Assembly: GCF_002005225.1 (NCBI RefSeq)
Contig: NZ_CP019724.1
Coordinates: forward strand, 2,232,001-2,296,000
DNA: 64,000 nucleotides
Reading direction: 5' to 3'
Source of the DNA: Streptomyces pactum
Lineage (GTDB): Bacteria; Actinomycetota; Actinomycetes; Streptomycetales; Streptomycetaceae
Notes under the pieces: model-generated
What the model was told of the DNA's origin: nothing
The model's input: only the letters and a program-made list of their open reading frames with translations
Databases searched by the model: none
Shown here: positions 37,501 through 44,033 of the stretch, in pieces
How positions within the stretch are numbered: position 1 is the first letter of the stretch
Layout of the letters: each line of letters opens with the position of its first letter
Translations under genes and position numbers: made by a program

Positions 37501-37926
37501 CAACAGGGGGTTGGACTCGGCGAACGTGTCGCGCTGCGCCGCGACGGCCCCGAGGGTCAGGGCCGCGGTCGGGCGGGCGTCGGAGACGATCGCCTCCAGC
37601 CGGGACAGGCTACGGACCAGAGCGGACCCGTTCGGCGGGTACACGGGAACGGCGATGACCCCGGCGTACAGGCACCCGAAGAACGAGGCGACGTAGTCGA
37701 GTCCGGGCGGCAGGACGAGCACGACGCGTTCCCCCGGGGCGCAGTGCCGCCGCAGTGTCGCGCCGATCTGCCGGGCCCGGGCGTCGAGTTCGCCGTAGGT
37801 CCAGGAGACCTCGCTGTCGCGCTCCAGGAAGGTGTAGGCGACGGAGTCGGGCTGCTCCGCGGAGCGACGCAGCAACAGGCCGGTGAGCGAGTCGGCGACG
37901 CGGCTCGCAGGCCGTCCACTGTTCAT
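31510..37926 (-). CDS. Lipoinitiation NRPS, FAAL-ACP-C-A(monooxygenase insert)-T
   Basis: 2138 residues. Residues about 1-575 are a fatty acyl-AMP ligase (YTSGSTGTPKG, WLPPYHDMGLIGG); ACP about 590-670 (GLDSLDL); C about 680-1130 (MHHIVADFWS); A about 1150-1990; T about 2030-2100 (GGHSM). A luciferase-like flavin monooxygenase domain of about 350 residues (about 1376-1727, beginning VDFSLFFFASD, with WTPERHFHEFGGLYPNPS) is inserted between core motifs A4 and A5. The pocket reads D-I-L-Q-L-G-M-I-W-(K), near the glycine code DILQLGLIWK. A fatty acid would be adenylated, joined to Gly, and the Gly alpha-carbon or nitrogen probably oxidised on the carrier, by analogy to MtaG of myxothiazol. This is the likely start of the assembly line. 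The Arg-rich C-terminus may be a docking tail. Confidence 0.95.
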   Translation of the reverse strand: MNSGRPASRVADSLTGLLLRRSAEQPDSVAYTFLERDSEVSWTYGELDARARQIGATLRRHCAPGERVVLVLPPGLDYVASFFGCLYAGVIAVPVYPPNGSALVRSLSRLEAIVSDARPTAALTLGAVAAQRDTFAESNPLLGTLRWIGVDTDLAPETDWRPAPVPRDALAFLQYTSGSTGTPKGVMVSHGNLLHNGADIERFFQLTPDSKTVIWLPPYHDMGLIGGILQPLYTGYPTVLMPPMSFAADPLRWLRTISDHRATTSGGPNFGYELCMRKISPEQMEGLDLGCWQVAFNGAEPIRADVMDAFADFLAPTGFRREAFYPCYGLAEGTLIVTGGSPKAAPVVRETEGAGREVGCGQPSPEQELAIVDPETRRRRVDGEVGEIWVSGPSVAQGYWERPETSAEVFGARIEGSEEGPFLRTGDLGYVVDGELFVSGRIKDLIIMRGVNHYPQDIEYTAFRSHPALRHNGGACFTIPVDGQEVLVVAHEAERVARDADVREVAAAVRTAVGEDHLIAPYAFALVRPGRLPRTSSGKIQRFAAREQYLAGTLAVLGVHEYGQDDAADASTATSVARPGQAGTPKTVEAFLRTGIARRAGGDPDALDLGLSGPALGLDSLDLLEIQHEVEKAFGVELGYGAMHGAPVRDVLATVVAAVEAASDTVVPEAAGPDAPPATSPDELSHGERGLWFLDHVTGCGPAYNVAGAVRLPDDVDPGALQRALDRVVERHAALRTSYTAGDGHPVRRIDAGRKVVLDRTDVADAAPDALEDLLADAAAEPFDLTRGPLVRALLYAGADGRRVLLLVMHHIVADFWSMSLVVDELARCYRAALTGTAAQLPPAGDYADFVAAQKRYAQSAEGEAAAAFWGERLGGELPVLELPTDRPRPPVQTYRGDTHDFTVDAGLLGGLTALARQSGTTLYTALLCAFEVLLHRYSGQTDILVGSPVSGRGRPAYVDTVGYFVNPVVIRGDLGGDPVFRELLTRFSRTVSESLAHQKYPFGLLAEQLQAGRDPARSPVFQAMFIHHQAPSRFPGDLAAVATGHGTRPFTVAGFDLAPVHVPQRTAQFDLTMIVAEHGDGLVGRLQFNADLFDRATVADLADNFRTLLAGIAADPDRTLSALPLLSDEKSRRVLADWNDTALDLPGELCVHEEFEAAAARTPDVVAVVFGSARLTFEELSQASDRLARELVARGVGAESRVGICLDRSPELVVAMLGVLKAGGAYVPLDPDYPRDRLDVVVSDARLDLLVTRSRVAHRVAEGAVPLLDVDTVLATPDGRTGCPAGRASADNAAYLLYTSGSTGVPKGVVVTHRNVGNFFAAMDEKVGCGTDDTMLAVTNAGFDISVLELLWTLTRGAKVVLAQDVLSRQAAPSAPAKPVDFSLFFFASDARSGTDDAGRRYDLVFDSARFADQHGFTAVWTPERHFHEFGGLYPNPSVLSAAIAAVTRDVAVRAGSVVLPLHSPVRVAEEWSLVDNISGGRAGVAFASGWHADDFVFFPERYEDRKEQMFRDIDTVQRLWRGETVSLPGGTGKPVDIAIRPAPLQPALPTWITAAGSPDTFARAGAIGANVLTHLLGQTVEQVAENVRRYREARLQHGHDPDAGVLTLMLHTFIGDDVEAVKEQVREPFTAYLRSSVGLIENLVRTLGLPVDLAGMSKSDMDDLLEFAFNRYFDTGALFGTPESVRPLIERCAEAGVDEIACLVDFGLPRRTVLDGLPALDQVRRRSGRDTAAEAGTAGGEDMSLAGQIAAWRPTLLQATPSAMRLMALDKAALSGLTSLRALLLGGEALPPDLARELREQLPARLINMYGPTETTIWSATHEVTDVEETVPLGGPIANTQIHIVDDGLRPVPVGVAGELVIGGAGLARGYWGRPDATAEKFVPNPFTRTPGARLYRTGDLARYRPDGRVEFLGRIDRQVKVRGHRIELGDIEAALAAREDVREAVVIAQRETSAGSRLVACVVAADGAAPSVRDLQRGLRERLPQSMVPSGFVLLPDLPRTAHGKVDVKALAALEWAGSGNGAKAAPVTELERSIAAIWSEVLGVESVGLYDNFFDLGGHSMLMVQVHNRLQRETGVELPLIKLLEHPTVSALATHLGEGGAATEQRVFSDSEERARRQRDSRRRSRGLGGRGRA

Positions 37927-38006
37927 CGAGGCTGGTCCTTCCCCCGTGATCGAGGTGTTGTCTGCGGTGGCCGGTTCTGCGGCCCGGGCGACGTACCGGT
38001 CGGTGG

Positions 38007-39164
38007 TCAGCCGCGGCCTACGACCTGCCTGGCGTACTGGCCGAGCATGGACTGCTGGATCTGGGTGGTGCCCTCGATGATCTCCATGACCTTGGCGTCC
38101 CTGAAGTGCCGTTCCACCTGGCCGGGAGTGCCGATGCCCTGCGCTCCCTGGATCTGGACGGCGTCGGCGGCGGCCTGGTTGGCCAGCAGCGAGGCACGGT
38201 ACTTGGCCATGAGGGTGAGGTTGACCGCGTCCGCCTCGCCCTGGTCCTTGCTCAGTCCGGCCTGGTGGCACAGAGCCCTGGTGGCGGCGATGTCGGTGAC
38301 CATGTCGGCGAGCATGCGCCGCACCAGTTGGTGGTCGCTGACCGGGCCGCCGTACTGGTGGCGCCCGTCGGCGTAGCGGACCGAGGCCTCCATGCACGCC
38401 TGGGCCAGTCCCACCGATCCCCACGCGGTGCTGTAGCGGCCCAGGTCGAGGGAGGAGGAGGCGATGAAGGTCAGGCCCATACCGGGCCGGCCCACGAGCG
38501 CCTCGGCGGGGATGCGGCAGTCGTCGAAGACGAGCTCACCGAGCATCGAACCCCGCAGCCCCAGCAGGCCGTTGAGGGGGTTGACGGTGAGGCCGGGGGT
38601 GTCCCGCTCGACCAGGAACGCGGTGTGCTTGCCGTCCAGTTTGGCGAAGACGAGGAAGAGGTCCGCGATCTGGCCGAAGCTGATCCACTTCTTGCTCCCG
38701 CGCAGGACGAAGCCGTCCGCACCGTCCGGGGAGGCGACGGGCTCGGCCTCCATCTCGATGGAGGCCGCGTCGGAGCCGATGCCCGGTTCGGTGAGGGCGA
38801 AGGCGGCGAGCGTCTCGCCGCGGCGGATCGGTCCGATCCAGCGGTCGCGCTGCTCGGCGGTGCCCCAGCGGTCGAGGGCCTGGGCCACCATGTCCTCGAC
38901 CGCGACGAAGTTGCGGATGTTCTGGCAGGCGCGGCCGAACTCCTCACTCATCAGCCCGTACGTCACCCAGTCCATGCCGCCGCCACCGCTGTCCACCCGC
39001 ACGGGCGCCGCGAGGCAGCCTTCGTCGGCGAGCGCGCGCACCACGTCCGTGGAGATGGCCTGTTCGGCGTCGAACGCGGCGGCGTGCGCAAGGATCTCCT
39101 TCTCGGCGAAAACCTTGAACCGGCTCCGGGCCGCCCGCTGATCCACAGACAACTGGACGATCAC
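38007..39164 (-). CDS. Acyl-CoA dehydrogenase-like flavoprotein (aminomalonyl-ACP type, ZmaI/FkbI-like)
   Basis: 385 residues, normal acyl-CoA dehydrogenase length. Family segments include AFALTEPGIGSDA, GSKKWISFGQIAD and the C-terminal QIQGAQGIG...EIIEGTTQIQ region near the flavin/active site. Cluster homologues (FkbI, ZmaI) oxidise an ACP-bound semialdehyde to the carboxylate to give hydroxy-, methoxy- or aminomalonyl-ACP. Its partners (HADH, ACP, ligase) are 3.6-9 kb upstream in reading order. The GTG at 39164 is used because homology starts at VDQRAAR just after; the frame upstream runs into the leader. It is the first gene after promoter C and is followed by the FAAL gene 80 bases later. 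Confidence 0.88.
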   Translation of the reverse strand: MIVQLSVDQRAARSRFKVFAEKEILAHAAAFDAEQAISTDVVRALADEGCLAAPVRVDSGGGGMDWVTYGLMSEEFGRACQNIRNFVAVEDMVAQALDRWGTAEQRDRWIGPIRRGETLAAFALTEPGIGSDAASIEMEAEPVASPDGADGFVLRGSKKWISFGQIADLFLVFAKLDGKHTAFLVERDTPGLTVNPLNGLLGLRGSMLGELVFDDCRIPAEALVGRPGMGLTFIASSSLDLGRYSTAWGSVGLAQACMEASVRYADGRHQYGGPVSDHQLVRRMLADMVTDIAATRALCHQAGLSKDQGEADAVNLTLMAKYRASLLANQAAADAVQIQGAQGIGTPGQVERHFRDAKVMEIIEGTTQIQQSMLGQYARQVVGRG

Positions 39165-39390
39165 AAACAAGCACCACCTTGTGTCGCGAGCGGAGGATTG
39201 AACTGCCCGCGCCGCGGTGGACGCGCGCGAGCCGAGCGTCATCGGTCGAAGGGACGCTCGTGGAAGTGGGGAAGACCGGGGTGGGCCGCAGGACGCCGGG
39301 GCGGTACCGCGTGGCGTCTCAACGGTGCCGGCGTCACCGCCGGGATGGTGCTCCGCCTGACCCGTTCGAAGGACGGTTCGAGGGGCGACC

Positions 39391-39408
39391 TGCACAGACA
39401 CCTGTGCA
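39391..39408. promoter_or_regulatory. Palindrome just downstream of promoter C (possible operator or leader hairpin)
   Basis: TGCACAG and CTGTGCA flank the four bases ACAC: a perfect seven-base inverted repeat at about +5 to +22 of the transcript from promoter C. It could be a repressor site, perhaps for the neighbouring HTH protein, or a 5' hairpin. Copies A and B lack an obvious equivalent. Confidence 0.45.
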
Positions 39409-39411
39409 ATC

Positions 39412-39448
39412 TGGCTTTCATGTTCTTAGCCGTCCAACCGGAAGTCAA
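39412..39448 (-). promoter_or_regulatory. Shared cluster promoter, copy C (acyl-CoA dehydrogenase-FAAL operon)
   Basis: On the minus strand: TTGACT (39448-39443), a 17-base spacer ending in GGCTAA, then GAACAT (39425-39420), with +1 A near 39412. The leader to the GTG at 39164 is about 248 nt and holds no convincing gene. It begins about 40 bases after the stop of the HTH regulator gene. Confidence 0.68.
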
Positions 39449-39487
39449 GAGCCAACTGCCGCCACGCGCAGCCCTCCACGGACGGTG

Positions 39488-40312
39488 TCAGCCCACGGAC
39501 TGGAGCACATCGGCCTCGTAGTAGTAGACCCTGCGGCCGTCCGCGCGACGCCGCCAGGCGTTCACCGACGCGAGCCGGTAGACGTTGCTGGTGGACAGGC
39601 CCCACAGCTTGGACACCTCCACGACGGTGAGCCACCGCTCGCCGCCCGAGGCGTTCTGCCGGCTCACCTGCCGGTCCAGTTCGCGCCAGCGGTGGGCCGG
39701 CCAGGCGTGCTCGGGGTCGACGTCGCAGCGCAGTTCGCTCGGCAGGAGCTGTTCATGGGGCTGGATCACGGCGACGAGGGAGCCGCCGCACCGTTGCTCG
39801 ACACACGGGCCGACCCTGAACTTGCGCACCCGGTGGGGGTAGGCGGCTCGCTTCGCTGTGGCCGCCGTCTCGGCGATCTCGGCGACGACGTCAGCGGCTG
39901 CCGTGTGCGCGCAGAGCCAGTGGGCATGGCGGTGCAGAAAGGCCGCCATGGCGGCGACCGACCGGTCGGGGGCGGCACAGGCCCGCTCGTTGGCGACCAG
40001 GTCGGACCACGCCAGCAGGCGCGCCCGGACGAAATCCCGGGCCTCCACGGCACTGGAATTGAGCGAAATCCCCCGACCTGGCTGACGGGACACCTTCTCG
40101 CCCTTCTGCGGCGACACCGTCAGCATTTCCTCGCACTGGCGGTAAAGGCGCGGAAGAGATGTCAGATTTCGCCTGAACTGATCGAAACAACTTCCGCACA
40201 CATGCAGTCGGGCCTGACCGACCTGCCGCATTCGAATGACGTCACATTTGCAACTGTGACACTGATCGCTCTGCTGTACATCGTTCGACACTTCGATTCC
40301 CGTCTGCACCAT
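39488..40312 (-). CDS. Putative cluster regulator: zinc-ribbon protein with C-terminal excisionase/MerR-type HTH
   Basis: 274 residues, no specific family recognised. The N-terminus has Cys pairs (CHSCKC near 18, CGSC near 39) that look like a zinc ribbon, and a further CVEQRC lies mid-protein. The last about 50 residues (LTVVEVSKLWGLSTSNVYRL, then a wing with RRADGRRVYYYEADVL) look like a winged helix of the MerR/excisionase kind. Base composition is less GC-biased than in the neighbours. Because promoter C lies directly downstream and the gene sits inside the cluster, it is a candidate regulator of the shared promoters; that is inference. Start ATG 40312; a GTG seven codons later with GGGA upstream is possible. 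Confidence 0.65.
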   Translation of the reverse strand: MVQTGIEVSNDVQQSDQCHSCKCDVIRMRQVGQARLHVCGSCFDQFRRNLTSLPRLYRQCEEMLTVSPQKGEKVSRQPGRGISLNSSAVEARDFVRARLLAWSDLVANERACAAPDRSVAAMAAFLHRHAHWLCAHTAAADVVAEIAETAATAKRAAYPHRVRKFRVGPCVEQRCGGSLVAVIQPHEQLLPSELRCDVDPEHAWPAHRWRELDRQVSRQNASGGERWLTVVEVSKLWGLSTSNVYRLASVNAWRRRADGRRVYYYEADVLQSVG

Positions 40313-40790
40313 GGGAAGTCCCCGGGCCTCACACTGTCACTGCATACCGCAGACATGAAGGAAGAGAGGGAGAACCGGGCACCCGCTGCGACGCGTGCAG
40401 CAGAACGACAAAGGTTAGCGGTTGCAAACCGTAGAAACGCGAGAGGTCGAGCTCGCGCGATCCGCACCGCGGCCGCATTCGCCGCACCATGCCCACCTGC
40501 CCCCGTACGAGAAACTCAGAACCGCAAAGGGATATTCAGCAGGCCCCGTTCCCTCACCCCTGCATCAGCTCCATCCCGCTAAATACAACGTCCCGCTTTC
40601 CGAGTATGTCACAGACATGACCAGCCTCAACCGAGAATTCTGTGACCTGGCTCACCGGCCCATATTTCCGTCATCGGAATTGACACATCCGAAGTCACCG
40701 GATGGCGACTTCACGTCGACGGTGTTATTACTTCGATGGTGTGCGCATGGCGACGAACCGGCTGTCTCCCGGACGCCGGCACGCGCTCGG
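40313..40790. other. Intergenic region upstream of the HTH gene
   Basis: 478 bases with lower GC than the surroundings and no supported gene. It must hold the promoter of the HTH gene. A near-palindrome CGGTT-GCA-AACCG (40419-40431) sits about 107 bases before the start and may be an operator. Further upstream, on the minus strand, GTGACA followed 18 bases later by TTGTAT is a possible promoter. Both are weak calls. Confidence 0.4.
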
Positions 40791-41447
40791 TCAGGACGGC
40801 GCCGCCGGCACTGCGAGGGCGGTGACGATCAGCCCCTGCTCCACAAGCCACCGCCCGGTGAACCCGTCGGCGGGCACCGCGGGATCGGCCGTCAGCAGCC
40901 GGGCCGAGAAGGTGCCCTCGTACTCGATCGTGATGTCCGCCTGCTCGAAACCCAGCCATCTGCGGGTGAGCGGGAACCACGCCTTGTACACGCACTCCTT
41001 CATGCTGAACAGCAGCCGGTCCCAGTCGACTCCGGGGTCGAGTCGCGCCATGTCCGCGATCCGCAGCCGCTCCGCCTCGAGCCCCACGAGGCGCAGCGCC
41101 CCGTCCGGCAGGGGCAGATGGGGTTCGGCGTCGACACCGATCGCGAGCACGCCGTCGGACACCCGGGCCACGGCCGCCCCCTGGTATCCGTCGCAGTGGG
41201 TCATGCTGCCGACGAGGCCCTCCGGCCACACGGGGGCGCCGCGCTCGCCCGGCAGGATGGAGACGGGGCCGACACCCAGGTCCGCGAGCGCTCTTCGCGC
41301 GCACCGGCGGACGGCGGCGAACTCCCGTCTTCGCTCTTCCACGGCGCGGCTCACGACCTCCGGCTCCCCGTCGAGGAGTGGCGCGTCGGGCGGGTCGCCG
41401 CACGTCTCCGCGACGGCCACCGCGGCCGGTAACAGCTTTTCGATCAT
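40791..41447 (-). CDS. 4'-phosphopantetheinyl transferase (EntD/Npt type)
   Basis: 218 residues. The family's magnesium and catalytic motifs are visible: GSMTHC, IGVDAE (GVD motif), and FSMKECVYKAW (the KExxxKxW motif). It transfers phosphopantetheine from CoA to the conserved Ser of the ACP and T domains, turning on all carrier proteins of the locus. The ATG at 41447 has a strong ribosome site (GGGGGAG five bases upstream). It is followed by 478 bases before the HTH gene and preceded by a decayed 1.3 kb stretch, so it probably has its own promoter. Confidence 0.94.
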   Translation of the reverse strand: MIEKLLPAAVAVAETCGDPPDAPLLDGEPEVVSRAVEERRREFAAVRRCARRALADLGVGPVSILPGERGAPVWPEGLVGSMTHCDGYQGAAVARVSDGVLAIGVDAEPHLPLPDGALRLVGLEAERLRIADMARLDPGVDWDRLLFSMKECVYKAWFPLTRRWLGFEQADITIEYEGTFSARLLTADPAVPADGFTGRWLVEQGLIVTALAVPAAPS

Positions 41448-41868
41448 CAGCGCTCCCCCGCAGATGCGGTGGGCCCTGCAGCCCACCCGTCCCGCGGCCA
41501 CTCCTCGCACGGGATTCCCGGAGAGTGGGTGACCTCGGTGCCGGCGATACGACTTTTCGACCGAACCGCCGGAGAACACCGGCCATTTACGATCACGCCC
41601 GGCCCGAGCCACGCTACGTCAACCGGCGGACCCCGGCAAGCGTTTCCGAGAAGGCTCACACCCGCTTCCCAGACGCCCATCCGGCGCTCAACTCCATACG
41701 CGAACTTTCCCGACATGGAGGGCGAGTTGGACAGTAAGCCTTGCATGCCGGAGGAACCTGTCAGAGCATTCGACCGTTCTCGATCCGAGATACACCGGCA
41801 CCACGACGGAGACGCCTCCGTATTCACCGAATCACGAGGAACCGCACACTGCATCGGAGGAAGCGACA

Positions 41869-42095
41869 ATGGCTGCCTCTGGGCAATCCGACGTGGATGT
41901 TTTCCCTCTCTGCCTGAGCGGAAGCGTCTTCGGCCGGACCGTCGACCAGGGCACCTAGCGCCGTCCTCGACGCGTACTTCTCGGCCGGCGGGAATTCGGT
42001 CGACACCGCCGGTTCGGCACGCGCAAGGTCCGGGACCAGGTGGTCATCGCCATCGAGGTGGGCCGTAAGGAGGGCACACCCTCTGGAGAAGAAGC
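41869..42095 (+). pseudogene. Aldo/keto reductase remnant
   Basis: A good ribosome site (GGAGG, eight bases before ATG 41869) starts a frame that reads VDVFPLCLSGSVFGRTVDQ, then stops at TAG 41956. One frame over, the match continues as AVLDAYFSAGGNSVDTA, and then in the first frame again from 42025 as KVRDQVVIAIEVGRKEG. These are consecutive N-terminal pieces of the aldo/keto reductase family (PLCLGGNVFGWT, FAVLDAY, GGNFIDTA, VVIATKVGRKEG), with two frameshifts and an internal deletion. The rest of the roughly 320-residue enzyme is missing. It is the only plus-strand gene trace in this part of the locus. Confidence 0.75.
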
Positions 42096-42706
42096 CCCGG
42101 TGCGGTGGCGCCGGCCCGGTTCGCCGCCGTCCGCCGACGAACCGGACACGACGGCACGACGACCTTCGCCCGTCAGCACACCGTCCTGATCGGTTTCGAC
42201 TCCTCGAATCTTTCACAAGTGCCGCGCGCCCCGGATACGATAAATACACTACTGCGGAAGAAGCGCCGTCCTGTTTCGCCGTGTTACTCGGGGCCGTCGA
42301 GGACGGCGTGGCCCATGTCGCCGAGGTCGAGTTCGCCACCCATGCGCGGGCAAGCGATCCGACCGCCATGGCGGAATTCTCCGGCACCAACACCACGTGC
42401 TTCGAACCGGCCTTTGGGAACCTCGCCGGGGGTTCCGGTGCAGTTCCGGGATCTGATACGGATACAACGGCAGGCCAGGGGCACCAGCGGCTCGACATAC
42501 GGGCCGTACATATGCATCGGGACTCCACATAGGGCCGCCTGCCGAACGGGCACTGACCGGCGGCGAACACCTCATACCGATGGACCGGTACATGTTCGAC
42601 AACACCAGATATCCGGTTACCACGATCTGTTATCCGGAATCCACCGATGGAAAGCCGTCGTCGGCGCGCGCGCCGCACGGGGGCCGAGCCGCGGTGGACC
42701 GAGCCG
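42096..42706. other. Decayed or non-coding stretch
   Basis: About 610 bases between the aldo/keto reductase remnant and the terminator of the ligase operon. Short open frames on both strands show no recognisable family and no good start signals. Base composition is less GC-rich than in the flanks. It is probably degraded sequence left by a past insertion or deletion. Confidence 0.5.
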
Positions 42707-42762
42707 CCGCGGGACGACCGCGTCGCGGCCCTGCGAGGCCTCGCGACGCGCTCGTCCCGCGG
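42707..42762 (-). terminator. Strong hairpin terminator after the ligase gene
   Basis: An 11-base perfect inverted repeat (CCGCGGGACGA at 42707-42717, TCGTCCCGCGG at 42752-42762) encloses an inner eight-base repeat (GCGTCGCG at 42720-42727, CGCGACGC at 42742-42749) around a 14-base loop. It lies 18 bases past the ligase stop. There is no T-tract, as is common for high-GC actinomycete terminators. Confidence 0.75.
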
Positions 42763-42779
42763 TCGGCGTGGGTGTCGCG

Positions 42780-44033
42780 TCAGACCGCCCCGCCGTAGGC
42801 CCGGGCTCCCTCGCGCACGCGGTCGGGCCAGTCGGCGGAGTCGAGGCCGTACTGGCACAGGAAGGCGTAGACGAGCCGCTCGAGCCCGAACCCGACGCAC
42901 GCGCTGCGCGCCGCGCCCTGCGTGCCGTAGTCGATGCCGAAGCCGCGCCCGAACAGGTCGTCGTGGAAGTTGAAGGAGCCCACCGCGATGGTCCGCCCGG
43001 GTGCGACGGTGAGGCGCAGCTCGTACTTGAGCTCCAGCAACCGCTGCGACCAGATCCGCGCGGAGGTGTCGCCGCCGCCGAAGAACGGGTCGTTGCCCAC
43101 CTCGCAGAAGCCGCTCAGGCCGAGATCCTCCACGAACCCGAAGATCTTCCGCATGAACAGTTCGCGCGAGGCGAGGACGTCCTCGCGCGGCCCCATGAAG
43201 ACGATCTCGCGGATGGTGAAGTCCCACAGCCGTTCCATCGTCGTGGCGTAAGCCGCCTCGAAGCGGAAGGACTTGCCCTTGGCCGTGACGACGTGCACCC
43301 CGTCCGTGTCCAGCGTCCGCCCCCGGTACTGGTGGAACGTGTGGTAACACATGGTCGGCGGCAGGCAGTAGTCCACGTTGCGGCAGGCGTCGAGGACGGT
43401 GGAGTCGACGCCCGTCTCGGCATAGGACTTCTGGAAGCCCTGGTACACGTCGATGTCGTTGTGCAGCCGGGTCACGAACATCAGGTGCTGCGGGAACGAG
43501 GCGAAGTAGCCGGCCGTCGCAAGGGCCCCGGTGCTGATCAGCGTCGGGTAGCGGTACTCCGTCGGACTGAAGTCCTCGGCCAGGATCCGCTTCACCGCCC
43601 CGTCGAAGTACGCGAGCAGCGACAGCAGCGGCTCACCGACGGCGACCTGTCCCTCGCCCGCCTCGGTCACCGCGCCCGCCCGCGCGAGCAGTTCGAACGT
43701 CCCCTCCTCGACCACTCGCTCGTGCGGGGACGTCCACACCGACTTCGGCGGGGTCGTCCGCTGCCGGCGGACGTCACCGTCGACGACCCGGTTCACCTTC
43801 TCGGCGAGCTCCCCCGCAGGGAGCGGGGTGGCCGAGCGGAGGGTCACCCCGCGCACCTCGCCGTCGGCCGTGTCCAGTTCGTATCCCGTGATCTTCGAGG
43901 ACACGAAGAGGAGGCGGCGCTCGATCTCGGCGGCGAGCTCCCCGGCCACCGGGGTGTGCAGCTCGACCCGTGTACGGAACTCCCCGGTCCCCGCGCCCGT
44001 CGGCGCGGTGTCCTGTCGGGTGGTGTCGGTCAT
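42780..44033 (-). CDS. Class II aminoacyl-tRNA-synthetase-like amino acid:carrier-protein ligase
   Basis: 417 residues. The core resembles the catalytic domain of SerRS and the amino acid:[carrier protein] ligases: MCYHTF (zinc Cys), ERLWDFTIREIVFMG (motif 2 region), and SACVGFGLERL (second zinc Cys plus motif 3). There is no tRNA-binding coiled coil, so it should charge a carrier protein rather than tRNA. Together with the ACP at 46032-46280, the HADH and the acyl-CoA dehydrogenase, it fits the ZmaJ role: activate Ser, load the ACP, and feed aminomalonyl-ACP synthesis. Ser is inferred; Gly or Ala ligases are known in the family. The ATG overlaps the hydrolase stop (ATGA). Confidence 0.85.
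   Translation of the reverse strand: MTDTTRQDTAPTGAGTGEFRTRVELHTPVAGELAAEIERRLLFVSSKITGYELDTADGEVRGVTLRSATPLPAGELAEKVNRVVDGDVRRQRTTPPKSVWTSPHERVVEEGTFELLARAGAVTEAGEGQVAVGEPLLSLLAYFDGAVKRILAEDFSPTEYRYPTLISTGALATAGYFASFPQHLMFVTRLHNDIDVYQGFQKSYAETGVDSTVLDACRNVDYCLPPTMCYHTFHQYRGRTLDTDGVHVVTAKGKSFRFEAAYATTMERLWDFTIREIVFMGPREDVLASRELFMRKIFGFVEDLGLSGFCEVGNDPFFGGGDTSARIWSQRLLELKYELRLTVAPGRTIAVGSFNFHDDLFGRGFGIDYGTQGAARSACVGFGLERLVYAFLCQYGLDSADWPDRVREGARAYGGAV

Noticed and set aside
39239..39448. 69-codon minus-strand frame in the leader of promoter C
   Set aside because: Begins upstream of the predicted transcription start, Arg/Pro-rich, no ribosome site.
42281..42553. Two opposing short open frames in the decayed stretch
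   Set aside because: No homology recognised, no good start signals, and both cover the same bases; left as uncharacterised sequence.
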